NCBI GenBank assembly: GCA_010645155.1
Contig: CM021316.1
Location: 5,538,954 to 5,602,953 of the forward strand
Direction of reading: 5' to 3'
Length of the DNA stretch: 64,000 nt
Origin: Tigriopus japonicus
Lineage: Eukaryota > Arthropoda > Copepoda > Harpacticoida > Harpacticidae
Shown: in pieces, positions 1 to 10,219 of the stretch
How the letters are laid out: each line of letters begins with the position of its first letter
Numbering within the stretch: position 1 is the stretch's first letter
Notes under the pieces: generated by a model
Databases searched by the model: none
Told to the model about the DNA's origin: nothing
The model's input: the letters and a program-made list of their open reading frames with translations, nothing else
Made by a program: the position numbers and the translations under genes

Positions 1-538
1 TCACGGTTTTCACGGCGGTAAAGAAACAACCGACGAATCAGCGGAAAAGTTGAGAACCATGAGATAAAAAAAATAGCTGCACGAGGTTGGTTTTGTGTGA
101 GGAAATATTTGCGAGACTTCAAGTATTTCGTGGATTGATTGGTTTTGGGGGGAGCAATAAGAAATTGGGTTCATTTGCGGTCTTTCAAAATGTATTATAT
201 ATATCATACGCCTTTGATGGTGGCGGTGCAAGTGGGGTTCGACATTTTTTGATTGTTGAGTTTTTGTAGAATATTCAATAATTTCAATCATCAAATAGTG
301 AAGAGCAAATCGCCCTTTCGATGCGAATCTCAAACATCCGCAAAAACTATCCCCAACACGATCTTTTTTCGATAGAGACCTCAATTTCCGCTCACCGAAA
401 AGCTGGTAAATTTTCCGGCTTGTGGCGCTGTCTGTAAAGTTCAATCATCTGATGTATTTCGAGTTCTGTGAGGCTAATATAAGATTCTGAATCTTTTTGT
501 TTGTCCTTTGACTCATTTATAACATCTTGTCTTAAAGA
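1..538. other. Left flank, no confident gene
   Basis: No family is recognised here. On the minus strand an ATG at 448 opens a short run that ends in a good donor (GTGAGC after base 396). It can be joined to an acceptor (GTGCAG before base 76) and a stop at 10-12, giving a 39-residue product. The same frame stays open upstream to about base 530. The composition looks partly coding (charged run around TELEIHQ and RQRHKPENLP), but nothing confirms it. It could be the 3' end of a minus-strand gene divergent from BBS7, or chance. Confidence 0.2.
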
Positions 539-841
539 ATGCAAAATGATTTTGGAGAGGATTACTTTGAATCTGATAAAAAGTTAAACGATTCAATGCT
601 CTGGTTTTTCTCGACCTTACCCCAAGAGTAAGATAATATAAATTATAAATAAAAGAAATATAAATATATTCATTAAAACTCAGTATTGGCGCCGTTATTA
701 AACTTCTTCTATGTATCTCAGAGGATAGATTGAAAAGGGAAGGAATGAATTAAAGGAAAGCGTTTCTTTTGAACCATATACCTGTCCTCCGCAGTCTCAG
801 TGTCTTTGCAATCAACATAATCCAAAGGTATTAGCTACAAA

Positions 842-3617
842 ATGGATCTCAATTTAGCCCGAGTGGATTATATGCAAGTTGGACTGACGAGTCCCCGTAC
901 TATGCGATTGATGCCCTCCGCCGGAGGCAAATCCCAGCAAAAGGTGAACCTCTTCCGGGTTTCATTGCCCCTTTAAACAAATAAACCTTTTCAAATTTCA
1001 GGTGGCCGTGGCTGATCATGGGGGTATCTTGCAAGTATTTAGTATGAAGCGCCAAGATGCCACTTTGACCTTCAAGACCTTACCCGGTCCCGAGATTCAT
1101 CGATTAGAGTTGGGTGGAGCATTAGGGACCGTCAAAGACAAGATATTCGTGGCCGCCGGAAATGAGATTCGAGGTTTTACGAAGAAAGGCAAACAATTCT
1201 TGAGCTTTGAGACGAATTTGACGGAAACCATTCAGACCACATCAATCACGGGCAATGATTTGCTCGTGGCGGGACAACACATCTATAATCATTACAGAGA
1301 CTGTCAGGATACCAATTATTTTCTCTCAGAGGACAAAATCAACGATGTTTTAGCTTTGCCTGGAGAAAAGATCTCGACATTGACCCCTTTATTGGCGTGT
1401 CAAGATAGGTCGGTTAAAATGCTACGCGATTCTAGCGTTTTATATAGTGCAGAGTTGCCCGGACCTCCAACGTGTTTGCAATTGTATTACAATGACGGGG
1501 GAGAAAACGGTGACGAAGTCCTCTATGGAACCTCTGATGGGAAGTTGGGACTGATGAAATTTGATCGGAAAGGACCGCAAACGCATTGGCTCATTGAACG
1601 GGAAGGCGCTTACGGAGCCATTTTGTCTATGGATAATTACGATATCACGGGAGATGGGGTCCGAGATTTGATAGTGGGACGACATGACGGCACCATCGAA
1701 GTCTACACCTATGAAGATGATATAAATGAGGATGCAGAACCCACCTTGAAGTATACTCATGTGAGGGAGTTCTTTGAATTGGATATTTGGGAAAGCAGTG
1801 ATAACATCTTAGTCTCTTCACTACAGAACTGTGGCGAGAGTGTCAACTCAATTGAGGGTGGCGTGGTGGGCAACGCTGGATATGAGGAAATCGTAGCCAC
1901 TACATATTCTGGTACGTCATGTCAAAAAAATTCAATTATGCGCTATTGCACAGTTACTTCGAAATTACATCCAATTTCACACTTGCAGGTTGGTGTTTTG
2001 GTATGACTTCCGAATCAGTTGAAGCTCACACAGGACTTCAAGTAGAAATGGCTTCAATCTCAGATTCAACCAGGGAACGATTGGGAAAGCTCAGGTAAAA
2101 AAACTGATCCATTTGAATGGCTGAAAATGGCTTCAACGAGTCATGTATTGGTTCGTACTCTACAGGGCTGAGATCGAAACCTTGCAATTGCAAGTGAACT
2201 ATGAGAGGGACCGATATCAGTCCAATGCTACCCTAGACAATCCACCCTCGAGCATTTCAGCCATACCCAAATTGGATATCAACGACAGGTTCACACTTAG
2301 CCAAGCCGATGCATCGTACAATTTGAGCCTGGAGGTTCAGACGTCCATTGACAATGTCCTACTTCAAAGTGACGTTCCAGTGGATCTTTTAGACGTGGAG
2401 AAAAACTCGGCAGTGGTCAGTTACAGTGCTTGTGACCCTCAGGTAACATGGCCATTATTTCGAATATCCTTAAAAATGAATCATTTCGTATTTGAATCCA
2501 TTCCTTCAGAGTGGCAACGCCTTACTTGCCACATACAGATGCCAGGCCAATACAACGCGTTTGGAGATCAAAATTCGCACAATTGAGGGGCAATACGGGG
2601 TACTCCAAGTGTACATTACTCCCAGACTTCAGCCCAAATGTTGCCAAGTTCAACAATACCAAATCAAGCCATTGTCCTTGCACATGAGGACCCACAAGTT
2701 TGACAAGACTAGGTAGAGAAAAAAACTATTAAAAAAAGGTTTCAAACACGGACAACATTTATTTTCCTTTCAGACCAGCCAATGTGTTGCACTTGAAAGG
2801 TCCGTTTTCGTTGGCTGAAATGCATAATTGGGTCGGATTTTGTTTGCCAGAAGTTCCAGAGAAGCCACCCTCTGGCGATGTGGCTACATTCACCTTCATC
2901 TCGACCTTTTTGGACACCCTTCTTCAGATTTCTTACTCGTAAATGAATTTTGAATCGGTTACTAGAAAATAACTTGACAAATCTACTTCTTTCCAATTTC
3001 TAGGAAAGGGGAAGCAACCTTCAAATCCGATAACATCTCAACTATTTCGATTTTGAAGGACTTTTTGACTCGTGAAGCGACCAAGAAACGAATTAACTTA
3101 TCGATCGATTGCGGTACGCTAAATTGTCATGGATTACTCGACTTTTCCTTGATGGTCGTTAAGAAGAGAAATCTCCCAATTTCAGATGTCAATGACGAGT
3201 CTGTGACCCATACTTTGAAACTGCTTCATCCCAAACTCGAATCCCAATTGCTTTTGGCCAAACAGGTGGCCATGATTCAACCCTTGAAAGACTTGGCAGC
3301 TCACGAGGAGAATCTCGATTTCCTATCCCCAGAGTTCCAGTACATTTTGGACAATGCAGAGGAGCTCGAGAATCAGTTCAAGCGACAACCCGCCCAATTG
3401 GAAAGATTATACGGTAAATTGTCGAAACATCATAAGTTACCAACGAGTGGTTCTATTACCAATGGCAGAATTTACTCTTCCAGGGATGATCACAGACCTG
3501 TTCATTGACCAACACAAGTTTAAGGGACAAAACGTCAAGAGCAAAGTTGGCCAGCTCTTGGATATCCTTGACAAGTACAACTTGGACGCCTTGATCGAAT
3601 TCTTTCGCACTCAGTGA
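842..3617 (+). CDS. BBS7: BBS7, BBSome beta-propeller subunit
   Basis: Bardet-Biedl syndrome 7 protein is a core subunit of the BBSome, the coat that moves membrane proteins in and out of cilia. Nine exons read in phase: 842-943, 1002-1911, 1989-2094, 2166-2442, 2510-2712, 2774-2938, 3004-3113, 3186-3413 and 3484-3617. They total 2235 nt, or 744 residues (human is about 715). All introns are 50-80 bp with GT-AG ends. The N-terminal propeller shows family motifs such as [38 protein letters not shown] and GTSDGKLGL. Next come a coiled-coil segment (residues about 375-400), the [22 protein letters not shown] and [14 protein letters not shown] part of the appendage/platform region, and a C-terminal helical region ending in MITDLFID and [11 protein letters not shown]. 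The start at 842 matches the conserved family start ([14 protein letters not shown]). An in-frame upstream exon at 539-627 is possible. The 3' end faces RPL21. Confidence 0.96.
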
Positions 3618-3642
3618 AAGACGACGCACACAGTCCATAAAG

Positions 3643-3648
3643 AAATAA
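3643..3648 (+). terminator. Poly(A) signal of BBS7
   Basis: AATAAA lies 25 nt past the BBS7 stop codon. This is the only canonical signal before the opposing RPL21 3' end, so the 3' UTR is very short. Confidence 0.8.
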
Positions 3649-3688
3649 ATGTACTGGGTAAGATCGGCGCGTGTTAGGTATATCCAAC

Positions 3689-3694
3689 TTTATT
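3689..3694 (-). terminator. Poly(A) signal of RPL21
   Basis: TTTATT on the plus strand reads AATAAA on the minus strand, only 6 nt beyond the RPL21 stop. Cleavage 10-25 nt further on would fall at about 3664-3679, close to the expected BBS7 cleavage site, so the two transcripts end almost on top of each other. Confidence 0.75.
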
Positions 3695-3700
3695 GACAGC

Positions 3701-4396
3701 TTAAGCGACGAATTCGTAAGGAATGGGGGCCAAGAATTGAGGCTCGTTGTTCTTGGCACTGACCACATGGGCACCAATGGGCTCCTTAGCCTGGAATCAA
3801 CAGAAAATACATCATTAAATTCAATGACAAAAGTTTCATTTAAAGTTCGTAGTTTCAAAAGCTATCTAAAGACTGACTAAACTATCATTCATGGTCGAGT
3901 GCATCCATATTTGTATCCGAACGACGTTGGTTGAATTTAATAATAATAATAATTTTCACTAATAAAAATAAAAAGGCTTTCACTTCGGTTGGGTACTCAC
4001 ATGACGCTTGCAGTCAGGTGCGGGCTGCTTGGCCTCCTTGGCGGCGCGTTTCTTGACCTCGTTGTCCTTGACACGCTTCAAGAAGTCGGTACGGCACTTG
4101 GAGTGGGTCACGTGCTCAATACGGATGGAGATCCGCTTGGGGAGGATGCGTCCCTTGACGCGCTTGTTCACAATGATGCCGACGGCGTGCTTAGCCACGT
4201 TGAACACGCGTCCAGTTTTGCCGTGGTACGATTTGTGAGGCATACCCTTTTGGAAGGCGCCGTTGCCCTTGACGTCCACAATGTCGCCGGTCTTGTAGCA
4301 CTTGAGATAGGTGGATAAATGTTGCACACCCTTGGTCTTGTAGGCTCGCGAGAACATGTCTCGCGTGCCGCGACGATAACCCTTGGGATTAGTCAT
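3701..4396 (-). CDS. RPL21: Ribosomal protein eL21
   Basis: Cytosolic 60S ribosomal protein eL21. Two coding exons on the minus strand: 4396-4001 (132 codons, starting [17 protein letters not shown]) and 3790-3701 (30 codons including TAA). They are split by a phase-0 intron of 210 bp with a GTGAGT donor. The product is 161 residues (human 160). Family landmarks are [39 protein letters not shown], the basic [19 protein letters not shown] run and the C-terminal [13 protein letters not shown]. The leader is about 45-55 nt and begins in a pyrimidine tract typical of ribosomal protein genes. The gene converges on BBS7. Confidence 0.97.
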
Positions 4397-4440
4397 GATG
4401 CTCTTGGACGACTCGAGACCCGCGGCTCAACACAAAACGA

Positions 4441-4451
4441 CAGGAAAGGGG
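4441..4451 (-). promoter_or_regulatory. Likely 5' TOP tract of RPL21
   Basis: Read on the minus strand this is CCCCTTTCCTG, about 45 nt upstream of the RPL21 ATG. Ribosomal protein mRNAs in animals usually start at a C inside a 5' terminal oligopyrimidine tract, which ties their translation to TOR signalling. The position and composition fit, but the start site itself is inferred. Confidence 0.55.
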
Positions 4452-4875
4452 CTAAAACGAAAACACGATTAGAACATGCGCAAATCGCCTGATCTCCTGC
4501 ATCCAAAGTTGACTATCCCTTAAGGGGTCATCTCCCGGTTTAACGGTCATGTAGATCAAGATACAAATAAAGGTTTGTGGATCTCATCCATGAACTATAT
4601 TTGGACGGTAATGCCCGGCGCAAAATTTGGTATTTATTCTCCCAGTTGACAGATTTCATAAGAGCTGTGCCAAGAATGACCAAGCATATGTCAACCAATT
4701 TTCAAGACGAGAAGGTTTAGGTCACTATTCGTTGCATTTAAGGTTAGTAGTCGGGCTTAATTATCATTTAGGCTACATTCGAGGGAACTCAAGGACAATT
4801 CGTCCATTTGATTTAATGTTCGCTCTTAAAGCATGAGACTGAAGTTTTCGCGATTTCCAAGGACCTTCAAAACGG
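4452..4875. other. Intergenic, upstream of RPL21
   Basis: AT-rich sequence without a recognised gene. It should contain the RPL21 promoter. Short ORFs here look like chance. Confidence 0.5.
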
Positions 4876-5283
4876 CTAATGTTCCCAATCCACCAGTATC
4901 TCGCTCATCCCATGGATTGGAACATTCACGAGAAACGAGCCTTTTTCCTTCGGTTCGGCTGGTATTTTTGAGAGGCAATTGTAAATCGGTCGTGGTTTCA
5001 TTTTCATTGAACGTTGGGCATCTTTAAATAAAGTGAAGTGGAAAACCTGACGAGACTTTGGTAACGGTATAAGGCCAATGTAAGGATCAAGGCGCAAAAC
5101 CAGGAGAGGCGCAAGGCCAGCGAATACGTGACCGATGATGTTCGAGATGTTTACACCGCTTAGTTGGCCTATTTTCAGGCCATTTACATACAAATAGTGA
5201 AGTATAATTCTTACCTTCGCAGAGCTGAAGCGGAAAAGGAAGAGGATTAGGCAGCTGATTTTAACATTAGTATACAAACTCAT
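4876..5283 (-). CDS. Hypothetical 135-residue ORF
   Basis: An open minus-strand frame with a signal-peptide-like start: M, a few polar residues, then ISCLILFLFRFSSA. A second hydrophobic stretch around IIGHVFAGLAPLLVLRL lies near residues 48-64. Codon third positions look mixed but plausibly coding. A strong donor-like GTAAGAA follows codon 23, so the real gene may be spliced instead of being one exon. I recognise no family. It sits between two minus-strand genes and could equally be a chance ORF. Confidence 0.28.
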   Translation of the reverse strand: MSLYTNVKISCLILFLFRFSSAKVRIILHYLYVNGLKIGQLSGVNISNIIGHVFAGLAPLLVLRLDPYIGLIPLPKSRQVFHFTLFKDAQRSMKMKPRPIYNCLSKIPAEPKEKGSFLVNVPIHGMSEILVDWEH

Positions 5284-5829
5284 GAGAAATTAATGCTCTC
5301 TTTAAAGCTTTTTTGAGTTTGATATGAACCACTAATAATTACAGTAAACCCGCTCAAAACCTTTTTTTACGTTTTATGTTTACTCATACATGATTTAATA
5401 GAGACTTAAAAAGGTTCACATTTTATCGTGGTTCTTAGCTTTCTGAGAGAAATCCAAGTGACAGATGTGGAAAAGCATGATCAAAATATTAGCGCTCTTG
5501 ATCCCGTGAATCGACCGATTGACCATTTCGCATCCGCGTGTGCTTGCGTGTGTGCGTTCCCCATTGGGCCAAAATCGCTCCCATCGGAGCCCAACGTGTC
5601 CTTGACAGAGAGACGCCATGAGGTGGTGATCGAGACCGGTGGATCCCGCTGTCAAAGCCCAAACCGCCCTCCATCATGAGCGATTTGGGACGAATTTGGG
5701 GCGCCAAACTCATTCCTTGTACCAGGATGGTAGGTTTACGCGCTTAGATTATCAATCATGAACGGTATAGATGCCTTTATTGTTTTCAACGTTCATAATA
5801 ATTAATATCTCGATTAAGTTCGAATTGGT
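5284..5829. other. Intergenic with exon-like fragment
   Basis: No confident gene. At 5676-5729 a plus-strand ATG opens 18 codons (MSDLGRIWGAKLIPCTRM) that end exactly at a GTAGGT donor. This could be the first exon of a small gene, but no partner exon was found. The right end holds the DYNC2I2 3' UTR. Confidence 0.3.
5776..5781 (-). terminator. Poly(A) signal of DYNC2I2
   Basis: AATAAA on the minus strand, about 50 nt past the stop. A second AATAAA (5829-5834) overlaps the TAA stop itself and is too close to be the main one. Confidence 0.65.
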
Positions 5830-7365
5830 TTATTGGTCTTCTTCTTGGAGTCGCGTGAGGAGATGGGTGATCCAGAGGCGATCTCGGGTTTGTTGGTCCG
5901 TGTCACTCCATTGAGGCGGCAGTTTCCAGACGTGAACGCCCCCATGGGCGTCACCCGCCCCGATCCACCCCGGTGTAGAGGCGTTGAAGGCCAAGGAACA
6001 GAGCGAGGGTAAAATTACGGATCGATCGGACGATTTGACGCTTAAGGCCGCGCGCGAAACGGATTGTCGAAGATCGTAGAGGAAAAGCTGGCCTTGCGAG
6101 GACGTTAGGGCTAAAACGGCCGGTCTGAAAGGCGACCATTGAGCTCGAAGCGGGATAGTAGCCTCGGCATGAAGGATGGTTAGGGGAGCGTGAGGTTGGA
6201 GCAAACTCCACAAGCGAAGCTCGCGATCCGATCCCAAAGAAAAGAAGAGATCGCGAGCGAAAGGCGAGCATCGCACTTCCAAGATTCGTCCTCGGTGCGG
6301 TTGAAAACTCACACTGACGGGATCGAGAAATTCGGGACCTTCGTCAGAGTCCTTATCCGGTCCTTGAACGGGTAGAATAGCCGCCAGGGACCCTTGAAAG
6401 ACCGCTCCAGCTTCTGTGCCCAGAAGAATGATATTCTCGTCTTCGGTATTTAAGTCCAGACAGGTGATACCCAACTCGGTTCGGGCTCTGACTTTGGCCT
6501 TTAAAGATCGGGGGATGTGCTCTGCCGGGATGCAAAATCGTTTGGATGGAGTTAAAGCTTGAGTGTTGGTGTCGATGTTCCAAAGGATGATTTTCCCATC
6601 TAGGGCTGCCGATAGTAATTGGGTGTGTCGCAAAGAGCCTTCAGCCGTGGTCGTGGCGTTGATCCAATGAAGACTGGTAATCTTTTCTCGATGACCACTC
6701 ATCGATGAAGAGACTGCTATTAAGGGATCGTTGTCCCGAGAGACCGACCATAAATAAACTTCGCCCGTGAATCCGCCGGCTGCCGCGTAAGCTGGATCTC
6801 TAGGGTGAAACTGAACCACAGTCAAGCACGAAGAGGCTTGAATGGTTTTGTATGGTTTGTCGGGATCAAAGTCACGTCGGTTGAGATTCCAAATGCACAA
6901 CTGCGTCAGATGATCGCACCAGTCCGAGTGAGCTTCCATTTCATAGCTTACGGCCATCACCGAACCCGAAGGGCCCCAAGACAAGGCGCTAGCTCGAATA
7001 TCCTCTTGATTACCGTGGACGAGAACGTGAAGTTTTCGCACTTCTGAGTCGATTTTCTCGGTAGCCGGTTCGTAGCCGTCAAAGGCTCGACTTCGAGCTG
7101 CCGCTGCAAGTTCCTCCTCCATGATAGGCGTGACTTTAACCAGAAACTTCACCAATGAAGGCTGGTTTAGTTGTCCTTCGTCCACGTGGGTCTCTTTGAT
7201 CTGTTCATCGGTCTGAGTTTCGGCATCTTCTCGAAAGATCACTTGGGTTTCCGTTAAGGTCAATTGTTGGTCTTCAGATTGACATTCCGAGTCCTTGACC
7301 GATCGTGATTTCTTCCAACAGGAAGGAAATTCCACAATTTTGTTGGCATTGCGGTCTGAAAACAT
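5830..7365 (-). CDS. DYNC2I2: Dynein-2 intermediate chain 2 (WDR34)
   Basis: WD-repeat intermediate chain of cytoplasmic dynein-2, the motor for retrograde intraflagellar transport in cilia. It is a single uninterrupted exon of 511 residues (human about 536). An N-terminal charged, Gln/Glu-rich part includes PSCWKKSRSV and ETQTDEQ and should bind light chains. The region SRAFDGYEPA is followed by WD repeats: ASALSWGPSGSVMAVSY, CIWNLNRRDFDPDKPY, VVQFHPRDPAYAAAGGFTGEVYLWS, LLSAALDGKIILWN, LLGTEAGAVFQ, VRCSPFARDLFFSLGSDRELRLWS, AQWSPFRPAVLAL and GAGDAHGGVHVWKL. The frame's first ATG lies within ATGTTTTCAG, which could be a 3' splice site, so a short upstream exon may supply the true start. The lack of introns is unusual next to nine-exon BBS7. 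Confidence 0.9.
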   Translation of the reverse strand: MFSDRNANKIVEFPSCWKKSRSVKDSECQSEDQQLTLTETQVIFREDAETQTDEQIKETHVDEGQLNQPSLVKFLVKVTPIMEEELAAAARSRAFDGYEPATEKIDSEVRKLHVLVHGNQEDIRASALSWGPSGSVMAVSYEMEAHSDWCDHLTQLCIWNLNRRDFDPDKPYKTIQASSCLTVVQFHPRDPAYAAAGGFTGEVYLWSVSRDNDPLIAVSSSMSGHREKITSLHWINATTTAEGSLRHTQLLSAALDGKIILWNIDTNTQALTPSKRFCIPAEHIPRSLKAKVRARTELGITCLDLNTEDENIILLGTEAGAVFQGSLAAILPVQGPDKDSDEGPEFLDPVSVSFQPHRGRILEVRCSPFARDLFFSLGSDRELRLWSLLQPHAPLTILHAEATIPLRAQWSPFRPAVLALTSSQGQLFLYDLRQSVSRAALSVKSSDRSVILPSLCSLAFNASTPGWIGAGDAHGGVHVWKLPPQWSDTDQQTRDRLWITHLLTRLQEEDQ

Positions 7366-8262
7366 GGCTCATTGAAAGGATGAGTGGTCTTTTTAATGCA
7401 TGGCAAAATCGTTGGTGGTTCTCGACAAGGTAGAGTTTAGCTTTCTTCACAGGTACTAAAAACAAATAAACATTTTTATATCTTGATATGAGACAATAGA
7501 ACATGGCGAAAGCCTTAGGAGACGAGCTAGATCTCTTCCAGGCTATTATTGAATACTAATGCCGCTTGAAAATGATAGAGATAGTTTTTGATAGTTCATG
7601 TCTTCATGTATTTCAATTCCCATTTGTGGGAAATTTTTCATCTTCGACACGATAAAGTTTTCTTTAGGGGAAAAAAATGAAATCGATTCACTATACTTCC
7701 TATGAAAGCACCATGGAATCTTTGAAGGCTTTGCCTATGAAACTCCTGTCATTTTGGGTGTCTGATATTTCTTTGTACGAGTTTATTTGCCGCATATTTT
7801 CAATCCCTCCGAACCAAATTGACAGCCCATCATGAAGTCCCTCTTTCGACGGCCCTACTAGCCTCACTCGAGAACTCGCATGCACTTGTCCTCCTCCCTC
7901 CTTGGTCTTATTCTTCTCCTTGCTTGACTTTGTCGTCGTTATCGTCCTCTCCCTGTCCTCTGGGTTCCGCTCACGTCGATTTTCCCAAGTCTTGTCGGGT
8001 ACTACTCCACGACATCCTCCTCTTGTAGTAGAACTACACACCACGGCCCGATCCTCTCTGTGAATGAATCGCACGTACAACTGGACTAGTAGGCACATTG
8101 AACGCAGTCAGTCATACATACGAACAACGAGACTGGATCGAGGAGGTGGAAAGCCTGCTGCTGAGTGGATCAAAATATAGATTTTGATAGTCTGTGAACA
8201 ATCATGTTGTAGGACAACAACAACCCCGTGAGCCTTAAATCTTCTCCTGAATTGAAAGTAAA
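7366..8262. other. Intergenic between divergent DYNC2I2 and USP46
   Basis: No supported gene. It must carry the promoters or 5' UTRs of two divergently transcribed genes. The middle (about 7,850-8,020) is pyrimidine-rich on the plus strand, which creates long but biased ORFs on both strands. Confidence 0.5.
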
Positions 8263-10219
8263 ATGTTTGACTTTGTCTTGAAGGGCGGAACAGCCAGCCA
8301 ATTGGAGAAGGATATCGGATCCGACTTATTCCCCGCCAACGAACATTTCTTCGGACTTGTCAACGTAAGTAAACATCCTCCCATTGAATAGATGGATGGA
8401 TGGATGGATGAATGGATGGATGGATGGATGGATGGATGAATCATCAACAACTGATTAAAGACTGATGATGAATATTGTAAAATTCATAATGATCTTGATG
8501 TTCCTCGTTCCAGTTTGGAAACACATGCTATTCCAACTCTGTGTTACAAGCGTTGTATTTCTGCAAGCCTTTCCGTGAGAAGGTCTTGGAATATAAGGCC
8601 AAGAACAAGCGGAGCAAAGAGACCTTATTGACTTGCTTGGCGGATCTCTTTCATTCCATTGCCACGCAGAAGAAGCGAGTTGGAACAATTGCCCCGAAAA
8701 AGTTCATCGCCAGACTTCGTAAGGAGAAAGGTGTGCAAAGAGTTTGATGTAGCAATGATTCTTGAATGGGAACCAATCCGATGTTGCTAAAGCTAATATT
8801 ACTAATCTTGTGATTTCAGTGGAATTTGACAACTACATGCAACAAGATGCACACGAGTTCCTGAACTTTCTCATCAATCACATCAACGAGACCATCATTG
8901 GTGAGTGTTTTTCTTGAACTGGGGGGGTGTTGTTCTTCATTGAAAAAGTAATTGGTTATTGTGATGTACTTGAGGTCGCTCTTTAAAGACTGATGGCTTT
9001 AACAGTTCCAATTGAGAAATGGATTTCATCGAAAGCCTTGAAGCGTTGCTGGACATTTGGGCTCGGCCAGCCCCGATTTTTTTTGCTGGAACTGATTTGA
9101 ACGGCTTTTTCTTGCAAAGTTATTGACTCTTAGGCTATGCTTAATGGTAAAGTCGTGTGCCAGTGACTAGAGAATTAGGACCAATGTTTCTAAAATTGTT
9201 TCTATTGTAGGAGAAAGAACTGTGGTATCGGCAACGGGCAAAACGACAAATAACAATAAAGCCAACGCAAGTTTGGATGGAGGAGGAACTTCGTCCAGCC
9301 ACGGAACCGAGAACAAGCACACTTGGATCAATGATATCTTCCAAGGGATACTTACGAGTGAAACGAGATGCCTCAATTGTGAAACGGTTCGTTGTTGAAA
9401 GCATTAAACTATTATGATTGTTATATCAATCAACAGTAACTTCTTTAGGTGACGAGCAAGGATGAAGACTTTTTCGACTTGAGCATCGACATCGAACAAA
9501 ACACGTCTCTCACCAGTTGTCTACGTAATTTTAGCCGCACCGAAACACTTTGTAGTGATAATAAATTCAAATGTGATACTTGCTCAGCCTATCAAGAAGC
9601 CCAGGTAAGACATGTGCGATATCCGTATGAAACTGCCTAGCATTATCAACGGAAATCCTTCTCTCGTAGAAATGCATGAGGGTCAAACAGTTGCCAACGA
9701 TTCTAGCCTTACACTTGAAGCGCTTCAAATATATGGAACAGTTCAATCGACACATCAAGGTGTCCCATCGAGTTGTATTCCCATTGGAACTTCGCCTCTT
9801 TAACACGGTTAGTAATTTGAAACTCCTTTTACCTGGTTATGGTAACGTCATTCACATCAAAGTTCTCATTTCCATTGTTTTTCTTTGCACCTCACAGTCG
9901 GATGATGCCGTGAATCCGGATCGAATGTACGATCTAGTAGCCGTGGTAATTCATTGTGGATCCGGTCCCAATCGAGGCCATTACATTTCAATTGTCAAAT
10001 CTTGTGGATTTTGGCTCATCTTCGATGATGACATCGTTGATGTAGGTTGTTGATCTTCCGTCAATTTCGTTCTGTCTCTCTCAACATTTATCTTGTCACT
10101 TTTTTCAGAAAATCGAGGCTTCGGCCATCGAGGATTTCTACGGGCTGACCACAGACATTCAGAAATCGTCAGAAACGGGATACATTCTGTTCTATCAATC
10201 CAGAGACAGCAGCAGCTAA
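8263..10219 (+). CDS. USP46: USP46/USP12 ubiquitin-specific protease
   Basis: Cysteine deubiquitinase of the USP12/USP46 group, which in animals works with the WD proteins WDR48 (UAF1) and WDR20. Eight exons in phase: 8263-8364, 8514-8730, 8820-8900, 9211-9386, 9449-9604, 9670-9807, 9898-10041 and 10109-10219, giving 374 residues (human USP46 is 366). The Cys box is [16 protein letters not shown] (Cys39). The His box is [15 protein letters not shown] (His318), followed by FDDDIV with the catalytic Asp. Zinc-binding pairs are CLNC and [13 protein letters not shown] and [13 protein letters not shown] are strongly conserved. The variable insert after QQDAHEF (exon 4 start) is Asn/Ser/Gly rich. 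The N-terminus before LEKDIG differs from vertebrates, so an alternative first exon is possible. Confidence 0.96.
8391..8440. repeat. (GGAT)n microsatellite in USP46 intron 1
   Basis: About twelve tandem GGAT units with two GAAT interruptions, inside the first intron. On the opposite strand it creates a spurious [11 protein letters not shown]. Confidence 0.95.

Noticed and set aside
3791..4000. snoRNA in the RPL21 intron
   Set aside because: Ribosomal protein introns often host C/D snoRNAs, and an AATGATG is present. No correctly spaced D box or terminal stem is visible.
5676..5729. Short exon-like ORF ending at GTAGGT
   Set aside because: Attractive start and donor, but no downstream partner before the opposite-strand DYNC2I2; not called as a gene.
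7700..8098. 132-codon minus-strand ORF between DYNC2I2 and USP46
   Set aside because: Strongly biased composition from a pyrimidine-rich promoter region; no motif.
8235..8450. Minus-strand ORF with HPSI repeats
   Set aside because: Antisense of USP46 exon 1 and the (GGAT)n intronic repeat.
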